Assembly: GCA_011620345.1 (NCBI GenBank)
Contig: WOZJ01000016.1
Span: forward strand, 1 to 23,330
DNA: 23,330 nucleotides
Direction: 5' to 3'
From: Nitrospirota bacterium
GTDB lineage: Bacteria > UBA2233
Under the pieces are notes generated by a model that was given only the letters and a program-made list of their open reading frames with translations, made no database searches and was not told where the DNA came from. Shown here in pieces: positions 1 to 7,181 of the stretch. Both the position numbers and the translations under genes were made by a program. Position 1 is the stretch's first letter; the number at the start of each line of letters is the position of its first letter.

Positions 1-89
1 TCTTCTAAGCGCTACATTCGGGGCTTCTGAGGCATTCCCAATACGACGCCCCTCGCGGCCTTTGCGATGTCAGGATTCCATAGAGACCC

Positions 90-117
90 TTGACACCCCG
101 CTTGAGCATGATCTAAT
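90..117 (+). promoter_or_regulatory. Sigma70-type promoter for the paralogous secreted pair
   Basis: A perfect -35 box TTGACA lies at 90-95 and a 5/6 -10 box TCTAAT at 112-117, separated by 16 bases. Transcription would start near 122-125, about 60 bases before the ATG at 187. This is the best-matching promoter I found in the window. It has not been shown to be active; the call rests on box match, spacing and position. Confidence 0.7.
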
Positions 118-142
118 GTAATCCTACATTACGTAGTACTAC
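114..142. promoter_or_regulatory. Tandem palindromes overlapping the predicted transcription start (operator candidate)
   Basis: TAATGTA (114-120) and TACATTA (125-131) form a perfect 7-base inverted repeat around ATCC, overlapping the -10 box and the expected start site. Immediately downstream, GTAGTACTAC (133-142) is a perfect 10-base palindrome. The position suits a repressor site, or a hairpin at the 5' end of the transcript. CTACAT-T-ACGTAG (124-136) forms a further imperfect dyad that bridges the two. I cannot assign a regulator. Confidence 0.45.
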
Positions 143-186
143 AAAGCTTAGGTGAAATCAATGAACCAAGAACGAAAGGGAAAGAA

Positions 187-858
187 ATGCGTGTTGGTAT
201 GAAATCGATGGTTTTGTCCGTTGTTGGCCTACTGGCCTACGGGACTATGGCGTTCTGTCAGCCAGCCAGGGGGGCGTGGTCTGCGTTGGGGGCCGAAGAA
301 ACGATTCAGGGGTCTATTAAAGAAATTCAGCAAATCCCGGGCCAGCGTCCCGGCATGGTGGGGCTCCGGTTTGTCGTGGCCGCCAGTACGGGCGATGCGG
401 TGACGGTGCTCGTTGGGCCCGCTTATTACCTGGCGCAGGCCGGCTACAGCCCGAAGGTTGGCGATAAAATCTCCGTGGAAGGGTTTATGATCCAATCTGA
501 TGTCGATACACTCATGGTAGCCAGGACGATCACGGCCGGGGGCTTGACGATCCCCTTAAGGGACGAGCAAGGGATGCCCCTTTGGTCCGGCGGAGGGAGC
601 TTTCCCGCGCAGTTTGCCCCGCAATCCAAGCTCGGCGAGCCGGCCTTCATTCTAGCGAGGGGCTACGGCAGGTCTGGAAACCAAGGCGGCAGCGGGCCCT
701 CTGGTGCGCCCGGAACCGGCGTGAGAACACCCCAGGGCGGTCAGGGGACGGGCGTGTGCCCTTTTGGGTATCCTGCGGGAACGGGGGTCAACAGGCCCTT
801 GCCCCAAGGGTTGCCAAATGCGCCTCGTGGCGTTGCGCCATCTTTTCCGAACCGTTAG
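187..858 (+). CDS. Secreted protein of unknown function with Gly/Pro-rich tail (paralogue 1)
   Basis: No named family is recognised. This 223-residue protein begins with a signal peptide (hydrophobic run around residues 8-23). A compact, probably beta-rich domain follows at about 34-134, containing PGMVGL, VGPAYYL, a KVGDKISVEG stretch and a closing LRDEQGMPLW. The next gene shares the same landmarks (RPGMVG, VGP, Y.PK.GD, LRD.QG.PLW), so the two are tandem paralogues. The hydrophobic/Gly-Asp pattern suggests an OB-like small barrel, which is inference. Residues 135-223 are Gly/Pro-rich low complexity with GTGV repeated every 11 residues at 176, 187 and 198, and a lone Cys in GTGVCP. The ATG at 187 is chosen because AAAGGG lies at proper spacing; an in-frame ATG at 199 is the alternative. 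The protein likely acts in the periplasm or at the cell surface. Confidence 0.7.
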   Translation: MRVGMKSMVLSVVGLLAYGTMAFCQPARGAWSALGAEETIQGSIKEIQQIPGQRPGMVGLRFVVAASTGDAVTVLVGPAYYLAQAGYSPKVGDKISVEGFMIQSDVDTLMVARTITAGGLTIPLRDEQGMPLWSGGGSFPAQFAPQSKLGEPAFILARGYGRSGNQGGSGPSGAPGTGVRTPQGGQGTGVCPFGYPAGTGVNRPLPQGLPNAPRGVAPSFPNR

Positions 859-889
859 GTAAGCAGCAACTTTAACCAAGGAGGTTACG

Positions 890-1375
890 ATGAAAGTGTT
901 GGCTCGAACGATTGGAGGAATGGCCGCAGGGTTTGTATTTTTTGGCCTGCTTGGCTCATCATCCCTTGCCCAGACGCCTAGAGGCCCGGTGTATCAGTGG
1001 GGAACGGAGAAAACGCTCACGGGGACAATCAAAGAGGTCCAGACCACCCAAGGAAGACGGCCTGGAATGGTCGGCGTCCACCTGGCGGTTGACACCAAAG
1101 ACGGCGCCTTTACGGCGATGGTAGGGCCCTATCAGGCGTTGCAATCCCAAGGCTACGAGCCAAAAGAGGGTGATCAAGTCGAACTTCTGGGTTCCGTCCT
1201 CAAGATTAACGACCAGAACGTCATCATCGTGAAAACGTTGAAGGCATCGGGTAAAACGGTTGAGCTCCGTGACGCCCAAGGCTTTCCGCTTTGGATGAAA
1301 GGGCCTAGGATGGGAGGCCGCCCTGGAGCGTGGGGACCGCAGCCGGTCGCGCCCGGAACTCCTAGCTCCAAATAG
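890..1375 (+). CDS. Secreted protein of unknown function (paralogue 2)
   Basis: This 161-residue protein is a paralogue of the preceding gene. It has a signal peptide (residues 1-27, likely cleaved after SLA) followed by the same domain: TLTGTIKEVQ, RPGMVGVH, MVGPYQAL, KEGDQVELLG and ELRDAQGFPLW at about 38-143. The tail is short, Gly/Pro-rich and lacks the GTGV repeats. An excellent ribosome site, AAGGAGG at 878-884, sits 5 bases before the ATG. Only 31 bases separate the two genes, so they are almost surely cotranscribed from the promoter at 90-117 and end at the hairpin at 1387-1416. No catalytic motif is visible. A binding or structural role at the envelope is possible but unproven. Confidence 0.7.
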   Translation: MKVLARTIGGMAAGFVFFGLLGSSSLAQTPRGPVYQWGTEKTLTGTIKEVQTTQGRRPGMVGVHLAVDTKDGAFTAMVGPYQALQSQGYEPKEGDQVELLGSVLKINDQNVIIVKTLKASGKTVELRDAQGFPLWMKGPRMGGRPGAWGPQPVAPGTPSSK

Positions 1376-1386
1376 CTGAGCGCTCG

Positions 1387-1416
1387 AGGACAAGGTGCGA
1401 GAACGCACCTTGTCCT
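1387..1416. terminator. Strong hairpin terminator between convergent transcripts
   Basis: AGGACAAGGTGCG (1387-1399) and CGCACCTTGTCCT (1404-1416) are a perfect 13-base inverted repeat with an AGAA loop. On the plus strand it is followed by the T-rich TGTTGC. The nadB stop is at 1436 on the opposite strand, so the hairpin probably ends both converging transcripts. The U tract is weak on both sides, so efficiency is uncertain. Confidence 0.75.
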
Positions 1417-1435
1417 TGTTGCATCTCCGGGGTTT

Positions 1436-3010
1436 TTAGTCTGCCCGATAGTGACAGCCGATGGAGTTCTTGTTCTCCCAGGCCGCTTGGGCGATGGCCC
1501 TCGCCGCGCCTACGGCGTTCCTAAGGCCGATCAGTCCGTCTGTTAGCTTGCTTTTTCGGTAAAACCTCTCGATCTCCGTTTCAAGGTGGGAAAGCTCCCT
1601 TTGCGCGCGCTCGAGCCTTGGAGCCGTGCGTACAAGCCCGACGTAGTTCCAAAGGATGTGCCGAATAACGCTCAAATCCTGGGCGATCAGCGCGGCGTCC
1701 GTTTTGTACAGGCCGGTTTCTTCCCAGGGCTGAATCTCCTCTTGGGAGGGCTGGCTTTGGGCGCGTATGGTTTCCAGGATCTTCCCCGCCGCCTTATGGC
1801 CCCAGACGAGCCCTTCCAAAAGGGATGTGCTGGCCAACCTGTTGGCGCCGTGTAGGCCGGTACAGGCAACCTCGCCCACGGCATAGAGCCCCTCGAGGCT
1901 TGTCATTCCCACGCCGTCCGCTAGGACCCCCCCGCAGTGGTAGTGCGCCGCGGGCACGACGGGGATGGGCTTTTGAGCGATGTCTATGCCAAGCTCGAGG
2001 CATTTGGCGTGGATGTTTGGAAACTTTTCAAGGATAGTCTTTTCTGGTAGCGCGCCGGCCAAATCGAGCCAGACGCAAGGGCTGTCGGAGTGGAGCATTT
2101 CTTCGTGAATCGCACGGGCGACGACATCCCTGGGTGCCAAGTCTTTCCAGACGGGGTCGTGGCGTGCCATGAAGGCTTCGCCCTTATCATTCAAGAGCCT
2201 GGCCCCCGCCCCCCTTACGGCCTCGGAGATCAAGTAGCCGGGGGATTTGGGGTGGTAGAGCGTGGTCGGGTGGAACTGGACGAACTCGCTGTGGGCTGTA
2301 CGCGCCCCCGCCCGGATGGCCATTGCCAGCCCATCGCCCCGGGCCCCGGCCGGGTTGGTCGTCCATAGATAGAGCCTGCCTATCCCGCCCGTGGCCAGGA
2401 TCGTGTTTTTGGCAAGCAGGCGTTTGACGACACCTGAGGTTTGGTCAAGCGCGTACGCGCCGATGCACCTTGGCGGCTCGTAGACCCGAACGAGCCGGTT
2501 TCTCGACTGGTGGGTGGTCGTCAAGAGGTCCACTGCCGTGTGTCCTGGAAGCATCCGGACGTTTGGGTGTTCTTGGAGCGCCTTCAGAACGGCCAAGGCG
2601 ATCGTCCTGCCCGTGGCATCCTTGGTGTGAACAATCCTGGGGATCGAATGTCCGCCTTCGAGCGCAAGCAAAAGCTCTTCCGTCTCGGCCCTATCGAACT
2701 CTACCCCGCACCGCTCCATCAAGACCTTCTCGATGAGCCTAGGGCCTTCGTTAGCGAGGATGAGGGCCGCGCTTGGGTTGCATACGCCGGCCCCCGCCCT
2801 TTGGATGTCCTCTACCAAAAGCTCCGGGGTGTCGCCCTTGCCCTTGTAGATGATGCCTCCTTGGGCATGGTACGTGTTGGAATCCTCCGGCTTTTCGGCA
2901 CGCGTCAGGATGTGTACGGGAACGCCTGCATCGGCGAGCCTAAGGGCCGCTACGCCGCCCGCGATCCCGCAGCCGATCACGAGCACCTCCGCTTGAACGA
3001 GCTCTTCCAT
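1436..3010 (-). CDS. nadB: L-aspartate oxidase
   Basis: This flavoenzyme oxidises L-aspartate to iminoaspartate, which NadA condenses with dihydroxyacetone phosphate to quinolinate in de novo NAD synthesis. The 524-residue product shows the N-terminal FAD dinucleotide motif VIGCGIAGG (residues 11-19), the family motif NTYHAQGGI near 45-53, EFVQFHPTTLY with the active-site His, an EAVRGAGARL stretch, and the second FAD-contacting region GLYAVGEVACTGLHGANRLAS. The C-terminal helical domain is present. The start at 3010 is chosen because MEELVQAEVLVIG leads straight into the FAD fold. The 41-codon upstream extension lies inside nadA and is Arg/Ser-rich, unlike the family. Only one base separates it from the nadA stop, so translation is likely coupled. 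It is the last gene of the minus-strand operon. Confidence 0.96.
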   Translation of the reverse strand: MEELVQAEVLVIGCGIAGGVAALRLADAGVPVHILTRAEKPEDSNTYHAQGGIIYKGKGDTPELLVEDIQRAGAGVCNPSAALILANEGPRLIEKVLMERCGVEFDRAETEELLLALEGGHSIPRIVHTKDATGRTIALAVLKALQEHPNVRMLPGHTAVDLLTTTHQSRNRLVRVYEPPRCIGAYALDQTSGVVKRLLAKNTILATGGIGRLYLWTTNPAGARGDGLAMAIRAGARTAHSEFVQFHPTTLYHPKSPGYLISEAVRGAGARLLNDKGEAFMARHDPVWKDLAPRDVVARAIHEEMLHSDSPCVWLDLAGALPEKTILEKFPNIHAKCLELGIDIAQKPIPVVPAAHYHCGGVLADGVGMTSLEGLYAVGEVACTGLHGANRLASTSLLEGLVWGHKAAGKILETIRAQSQPSQEEIQPWEETGLYKTDAALIAQDLSVIRHILWNYVGLVRTAPRLERAQRELSHLETEIERFYRKSKLTDGLIGLRNAVGAARAIAQAAWENKNSIGCHYRAD

Positions 3011-3011
3011 G

Positions 3012-4055
3012 CTAGCCCACCTCCAGCATGCGTTGGATGGCCCCGAGCGCCCTTTTGCGGGTAGGCTCGGGTACGTCGATCTCGTAGCGGTTCTCTTGGA
3101 GAGCCTGAAGCGTCGCCTCGAGCGAGATGGCATTCATGTGGGGGCAGCGGATGGCGCAAAGCCGGACGATCTCTTTCGAGGGGTTTGCCGCCTGGACGTT
3201 CTCGCCCATGGCGCACTCGGTCAAAAGGGCAAAGCGTTCCTTGGGCGAGCCCGCGACGTAGCGTGCCATGGCGGATGTCGAGCCGACGAAGTCGCAGAGC
3301 GCCGTTACCTCGGGCTTGCACTCAGGGTGCGCCAAGACGGCCACTTCCGGAAACTGCGCCCTTAAGTTTTTTACATCCTCGGGTTGGAAGCGATCGTGGA
3401 CCTCGCAGCTTCCTTGCCAGCCCAAGATTGCCCAATCGTCTGCATCCGGGAAAACGACCGTCTCCCCGGCCCCTTTTTTTGCGTAGGCAATCTTCTTGCC
3501 GAGCTCTTTGGCCGTGTTGGCCGCAAGGAACGCATCCGGCAGGAAGATAACCCGCGGCGCGTTCATGGCTTGAATGACGTTGGCGGCGTTGGATGAGGTG
3601 CAGCAGGCATCGCTAAGCGCTTTGATGTCCGCGTAGGTGTTGATGTAGCTCACAACGGGAACGCCAGGGTATCGCGCCTTGATGGCTTCGAGGTCTTTTG
3701 GGGCGATGCTTTCTGCCAAAGAACACCCAGCCCTAAGAGAGGGCAAAAGTACGGTTTTTTTGGGGTTCAAGACCTTGGCCGTCTCGGCCATGAACTTCAC
3801 CCCGCAAAAAACGATTACCTCGGCGTCTGTCGTGGCCGCCCTCCTGCTCAATTCCAGCGAATCACCCGTAAAGTCGCAGACGCTGTAGTAGAGCGCGGGC
3901 TCCATGTAGGCATGGCCAAGGATGACGGCGCGGCGCTTTTGTTTAAGCTCTAAAACCTTGGAGGCGATTTCTGCTTTGTATGCGATTTCGAAATCGGGCA
4001 GGACGTTCTGGAGTTTTGCTTTGAGAGCGTTGTAGATACTGGCTTGGTCTTTCAT
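3012..4055 (-). CDS. nadA: Quinolinate synthase (4Fe-4S)
   Basis: NadA condenses iminoaspartate with dihydroxyacetone phosphate to give quinolinate, using an oxygen-sensitive [4Fe-4S] cluster. The 347-residue product carries the three cluster cysteines in their usual settings: C111 in LRAGCSLAE, C152 in DACCTSSNA and C281 in LTECAMGEN. It also has LGHAYMEPA near 47-55, FCGVKFMAETAK near 83-94, SYINTYADIKA near 136-146, and DFVGSTSAM near 255-263. An AAGGAG ribosome site lies about a dozen bases before the ATG, in the 35-base gap after nadC. No residue expected of the family appears missing. It is fourth in the operon, followed directly by nadB. Confidence 0.97.
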   Translation of the reverse strand: MKDQASIYNALKAKLQNVLPDFEIAYKAEIASKVLELKQKRRAVILGHAYMEPALYYSVCDFTGDSLELSRRAATTDAEVIVFCGVKFMAETAKVLNPKKTVLLPSLRAGCSLAESIAPKDLEAIKARYPGVPVVSYINTYADIKALSDACCTSSNAANVIQAMNAPRVIFLPDAFLAANTAKELGKKIAYAKKGAGETVVFPDADDWAILGWQGSCEVHDRFQPEDVKNLRAQFPEVAVLAHPECKPEVTALCDFVGSTSAMARYVAGSPKERFALLTECAMGENVQAANPSKEIVRLCAIRCPHMNAISLEATLQALQENRYEIDVPEPTRKRALGAIQRMLEVG

Positions 4056-4090
4056 GGAAGGGATTCTTTCTCCTTGAGAATATGGCGGGT

Positions 4091-4945
4091 TTATAGGACA
4101 AGCAGGCTTAGATCGAGCGCTTTGGCCGAGTGTGTCAGCATCCCGACCGAGACGAAATCCACCCCAGTTTCGGCTATTTGTCGGACATTCTCCAGGTTTA
4201 TCCCGCCGGAGACCTCCAGCGAAACTTTGGCGTTGACGAGCCCTACGGCCCCTTGGATGCCTTCCGGAGTAAAGTTATCCAAAAGGATGCGCGTCACGGG
4301 GAACGCGAGCGCGTCTTTTAGCTCGCCCAAGTTCCTTACCTCGATTTCGACGGGCAAACGCTTTGGGTTGTTGGAGAGCGTGCGCTCGAGCGCTTTTCCA
4401 ACCCCGCCCGCCAGCGCGATGTGGTTTTCTTTAAGGAGAATCATGTCGAACAACCCAAGCCTGTGATTTTGGCCGCCGCCTAGCAAGACGGCCCATTTAT
4501 CGAGAGTCCTCAAGCCTGGCGTCGTTTTCCTGGTATCGAGGATTTTAGCCTTGGTATGCGAAACGGCGGAGACAAACCGCCGTGTGAGCGTTGCAACTCC
4601 GGACATGCGCATTAAAAAGTTGAGCGCGACGCGCTCCCCGGAAAGAACTGCCCCGGCACGCCCTTCGATTGTGGCGATTGCTTGGAGGGCGCTAACCTCT
4701 TTGCCATCCTTGGCGAGCGGCTCGAAGGCCAGACCCTCATCCAGGTTCAAAAAGACGCGCCTTGCCACCTCGAGCCCCGCGATCACGCCGGGTTCTTTGG
4801 CGAGGATTTGAGCCTTAAGCTGCCTGTCTTGAAGCCCGAGCGCTTGCAAGGTGGCATCCCCCGCGCCAAGGTCTTCTTGAAGTGCCCTGGAGACAATCGC
4901 TTCCAAAATTTCTGGGCTTACGTAGGGGGGCAAGACGTTTGTCAT
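4091..4945 (-). CDS. nadC: Nicotinate-nucleotide pyrophosphorylase (quinolinate phosphoribosyltransferase)
   Basis: NadC converts quinolinate and PRPP to nicotinate mononucleotide, CO2 and pyrophosphate. The 284-residue length is typical. Visible family motifs are EDLGAGD (24-30), GERVALNFL (103-111), DTRKTTPGLR (137-146), the GGGQNHRLGL loop (156-165), KENH (172-175), EVSGGI (244-249) and the phosphate-binding end SVGMLTHS (266-273). The Arg, Lys and His residues of the substrate pocket are all in place. It starts with ATG 6 bases after the YjbQ-family gene and precedes nadA, so the operon holds the whole aspartate-to-NaMN route. The later steps (nadD, nadE) are not in the window. Confidence 0.97.
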   Translation of the reverse strand: MTNVLPPYVSPEILEAIVSRALQEDLGAGDATLQALGLQDRQLKAQILAKEPGVIAGLEVARRVFLNLDEGLAFEPLAKDGKEVSALQAIATIEGRAGAVLSGERVALNFLMRMSGVATLTRRFVSAVSHTKAKILDTRKTTPGLRTLDKWAVLLGGGQNHRLGLFDMILLKENHIALAGGVGKALERTLSNNPKRLPVEIEVRNLGELKDALAFPVTRILLDNFTPEGIQGAVGLVNAKVSLEVSGGINLENVRQIAETGVDFVSVGMLTHSAKALDLSLLVL

Positions 4946-4951
4946 TGGGCC

Positions 4952-5371
4952 CTATTCTCCGATGATCTTGACGAGCACGCGTTTTTTTCTTCGTCCGTCG
5001 AACTCTCCGTAAAAGACCTGCTCCCAGGGGCCGAAATCGAGCCTACCTTGGGTGATAGCTACAACGACCTCCCGGCCCATGACCTGGCGCTTCAAGTGCG
5101 CATCGGCGTTGTCCTCGCCCGTACGGTTATGCCGGTATTTCGATACCGGCTCGTGCGGGGCCAGGTTCTCCAGCCACTCCTCGAAATCTGCGTGCAGCCC
5201 TGACTCGTCGTCGTTGATAAACACGCTCGATGTGATGTGCATGGCGTTGACCAACACGAGCCCTTCCTTTATGGCGCTTTCTTTCAGGCATTCCTCTAGC
5301 TGGGGCGTAATATTGACAAACGCCCGCCTATTGGGCAGGTCGAACCAAAGCTCTTTCCTGTAGCTCTTCAA
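4952..5371 (-). CDS. YjbQ/UPF0047 family protein
   Basis: This is a 139-residue member of the YjbQ (UPF0047, DUF78) family, a small trimeric beta fold. Some members show weak thiamine-phosphate synthase activity; the physiological role is unsettled. Landmarks are [11 protein letters not shown], the motif [31 protein letters not shown], the signature [18 protein letters not shown], and the end [12 protein letters not shown]. Length and motifs match the family fully. The start is TTG at 5371 with AGGAG upstream; no in-frame ATG gives a family-like N-terminus. It sits 6 bases from both neighbours in the NAD operon, so it is cotranscribed with nadC. A link to NAD metabolism is only contextual. 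Confidence 0.9.
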   Translation of the reverse strand: MKSYRKELWFDLPNRRAFVNITPQLEECLKESAIKEGLVLVNAMHITSSVFINDDESGLHADFEEWLENLAPHEPVSKYRHNRTGEDNADAHLKRQVMGREVVVAITQGRLDFGPWEQVFYGEFDGRRKKRVLVKIIGE

Positions 5372-5377
5372 CGTCCT

Positions 5378-6097
5378 CTACTCCTTTGGGCCGGTTTGGC
5401 CTAGATTCTCTAAGGAAAGCATGCCACTTTTGGTGTCTATTCTTAAGCTTGCCCCCTGGAAGAGGTTCATCCCCAAAAGCCCCTGTAGGTCGTCTTTCCC
5501 GTTCGGATAGCCGGTGTCTTGTTTGAAGACGAGCACCGGAACCGCTCTCCATTCGTAAGGGCCGATGCGAAGCGTATCCAGCTCGACACGTCGAGCCTCG
5601 ATCCGGCCTCCGCCCGCGACCATGGCAAACGTCTTTTTGCCCTCATCCTCGGGGATCCCGAGCGAATCGGCAAACGTTTCCGTGATTGCCGTAGCGGTGG
5701 CTCCTGTATCCAGCAAGAAATTTCCACGCATCGGGCCGTACGATCTGTGGACGATCTCGACGGGCACCAAGACCTTTCGATCGCGTACGGATACCGGGGT
5801 GCTCGTCCCTTTGGCTAGGGCATCGCCTTGGAAAAAAGCCTTTCCGGATGGTGTTTGGGTTTTATCCTGCGCTTGTTTTGGCGTGCTGTCAGGCCTCAAA
5901 ACCTGCGTGGGGATATGCTCCACGCGCTGAGGCGTTTCTTTTACGACCCTGGTTGCGTCGTCGGTTATGACAAGCCTCCCTGCGGGGTCGGTGTAGCGGT
6001 AGAGCACGCCGGCCTCCAAGAAGCCAGGGACACAAAGAAGGGCTCCAAGAGATTCCAAGAGTCCAAAGAACACGCTATGATGCTTAAAGGTGCGCAC
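5378..6097 (-). CDS. Exported retropepsin-like aspartic protease, DUF4124-like N-terminus
   Basis: This 239-residue protein has a hydrophobic signal segment (about residues 9-29). A short DUF4124-like stretch follows (VLYRYTDPAGRLVITDD, 31-47), as in many proteobacterial envelope proteins, then a disordered Thr/Pro/Gln-rich linker (50-100). The C-terminal domain (about 105-235) is a single retropepsin-like fold: LLDTGATATAI with catalytic Asp at 130, the flap-like region VAGGGRIEA (160-168), and GLLGMNLF (207-213). Such single-domain proteases act as homodimers. It would act in the periplasm. The start is GTG at 6097, since a stop codon lies 9 codons upstream and no ATG is available. It heads the minus-strand operon, 6 bases before the YjbQ-family gene. 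Substrate unknown. Confidence 0.8.
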   Translation of the reverse strand: MRTFKHHSVFFGLLESLGALLCVPGFLEAGVLYRYTDPAGRLVITDDATRVVKETPQRVEHIPTQVLRPDSTPKQAQDKTQTPSGKAFFQGDALAKGTSTPVSVRDRKVLVPVEIVHRSYGPMRGNFLLDTGATATAITETFADSLGIPEDEGKKTFAMVAGGGRIEARRVELDTLRIGPYEWRAVPVLVFKQDTGYPNGKDDLQGLLGMNLFQGASLRIDTKSGMLSLENLGQTGPKE

Positions 6098-6197
6098 ACT
6101 GCCGCCTACGTGGAAATCGGTTTAGTACCAGTATAGCGCGTTCCCGTTGGCTTTCGGAAGCCGTGAAGAACGCCGGGATGAAAATATGGGGGGTTTC
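6098..6197. promoter_or_regulatory. Divergent intergenic region between the NAD operon and the pyr/thr gene string
   Basis: About 100 bases separate the two divergent start codons and must hold both promoters, unless these lie inside the coding regions. On the minus strand, TATACT at 6135-6130 is a 5/6 -10 box, but its -35 is poor. On the plus strand, TATAGC (6132-6137) overlaps it, also without a good -35. GGCTT (6149-6153) and AAGCC (6158-6162) make a small hairpin in the plus-strand leader with no following U run. I see no clear riboswitch or attenuator. Confidence 0.3.
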
Positions 6198-7181
6198 ATG
6201 AGAAAGGCAAAGGCCATCGTAGGTTGCATTCTGTGTGTAGCCATGTTCTCGGCGCGCGTCTTTGCGGCCGATTTAGACAGCGCCTTCCTAAAGAGGATGC
6301 TCGAGCGTCACAGTCCGCACCCGATGTTGAACATTGCAGACAGAGGGGCCAGCATGCTCGCCCCAGAGAACACGATTCCGGCCATCGAGAAAGCCTTTAT
6401 GCTCGGGGCGGACGTCGTTCGGGTCGGGGTTCATCTCACGAAGGACGAGGCCATCGTCGTCCTACAGGACCACGACTTGTCAAGGACGACGAACGTACGT
6501 AGCGTGTTCCCGAACCGGCGATCGGCTTTTGTGAGGGAATTTACGCTGTCCGAGGTCGGCCGTTTGGACGCGGGCGGCTATTTCGCGCGTGAGGACCCGT
6601 ACGGCACGATCAGGTCGGGCGCCGTTTCTCGTGAGGAGGCGAGGCTCTACGCCTCGGGTTCGGTCAAAGTCCCTACCTTAGACGAGGTCGTTACCCTGGC
6701 CAGGCGCTACGATGCCGCTTTGGACATCGAAATCCGCCAGCTGCCGGGGTTTTATCCAAAAATGGGGGAACTCGTTCTCGATTCCGTCAAGAGGGCCGGC
6801 ATGGAAGAGCGCGTGCTCATCTCGAGCCTCGACCATACGCTCCTGTATGAGATGAAAAAGAAAAATGCTAAGGTAGACTACGCGCCCGTCATGCTGGAGA
6901 GGCTTTACCTTCCGGGGCGCTACACGCGGGACAACTTGGGAATGCGTTCGCTTGAGCTGGCCTACGACCTTCTTGCCGTCGAGTTCGGCTATCCGAAGAA
7001 CGAGGCCGACTTTGCGGATGCCCTTAAGCGAAAGGTAGGGATGCTCGTGTGGGGCGCTAATGATGCCGAGACATTCCCCGTGCTCCTTCGGCTTGGCGTA
7101 GCGGGGGCCATCACCCAAAGGCCCGAGCTGCTCGAAGCCTATCTAGATAGGCTCTTTGGTGACGACGAGGGAAGAAGGTGA
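6198..7181 (+). CDS. Secreted GDPD-fold protein lacking most catalytic residues (probable pseudoenzyme)
   Basis: The 327-residue product has a signal peptide (1-24) and a TIM-barrel domain of the glycerophosphodiester phosphodiesterase family. The framework is clear: IADRGASMLAPENT (46-59), GADVVRVGVHLTKDE (70-84), VVLQDHDLSRTTN (87-99), LDIEIR (175-180) and VWGAND with a closing TQRPELL. Compared with the canonical HRG, ELDV and HD motifs, the first catalytic His is Asp48, the metal-binding Glu and Asp are Arg75 and Gly77, and the second catalytic His is Gln90. Only Glu178 of the metal ligands remains. Hydrolysis of glycerophosphodiesters is therefore doubtful. The start at 6198 is preferred over 6186 and a TTG at 6147 because a G-rich ribosome site precedes it and the signal peptide begins there. 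Its stop overlaps the pyrB GTG by 4 bases. Confidence 0.85.
   Translation: MRKAKAIVGCILCVAMFSARVFAADLDSAFLKRMLERHSPHPMLNIADRGASMLAPENTIPAIEKAFMLGADVVRVGVHLTKDEAIVVLQDHDLSRTTNVRSVFPNRRSAFVREFTLSEVGRLDAGGYFAREDPYGTIRSGAVSREEARLYASGSVKVPTLDEVVTLARRYDAALDIEIRQLPGFYPKMGELVLDSVKRAGMEERVLISSLDHTLLYEMKKKNAKVDYAPVMLERLYLPGRYTRDNLGMRSLELAYDLLAVEFGYPKNEADFADALKRKVGMLVWGANDAETFPVLLRLGVAGAITQRPELLEAYLDRLFGDDEGRR

Noticed and set aside
1-89. First 89 bases, considered as the end or start of another gene
   Set aside because: No convincing frame with a ribosome site or family-like residues is visible on either strand, and the stretch is too short to judge.
2441-3064. 207-codon open frame antisense to nadB
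   Set aside because: It is antisense to a well-conserved gene, has atypical composition and no recognisable domain; a codon-bias shadow of a GC-rich gene.
3011-3133. N-terminal extension of nadB by 41 codons
   Set aside because: It lies inside nadA, is Arg/Ser-rich and unlike any NadB N-terminus; the ATG at 3010 leads directly into the FAD motif.
6149-6162. GGCTT/AAGCC hairpin in the leader of the pyr string, considered as an attenuator
   Set aside because: The stem is only 5 base pairs, has no following U run and no competing antiterminator structure is visible.
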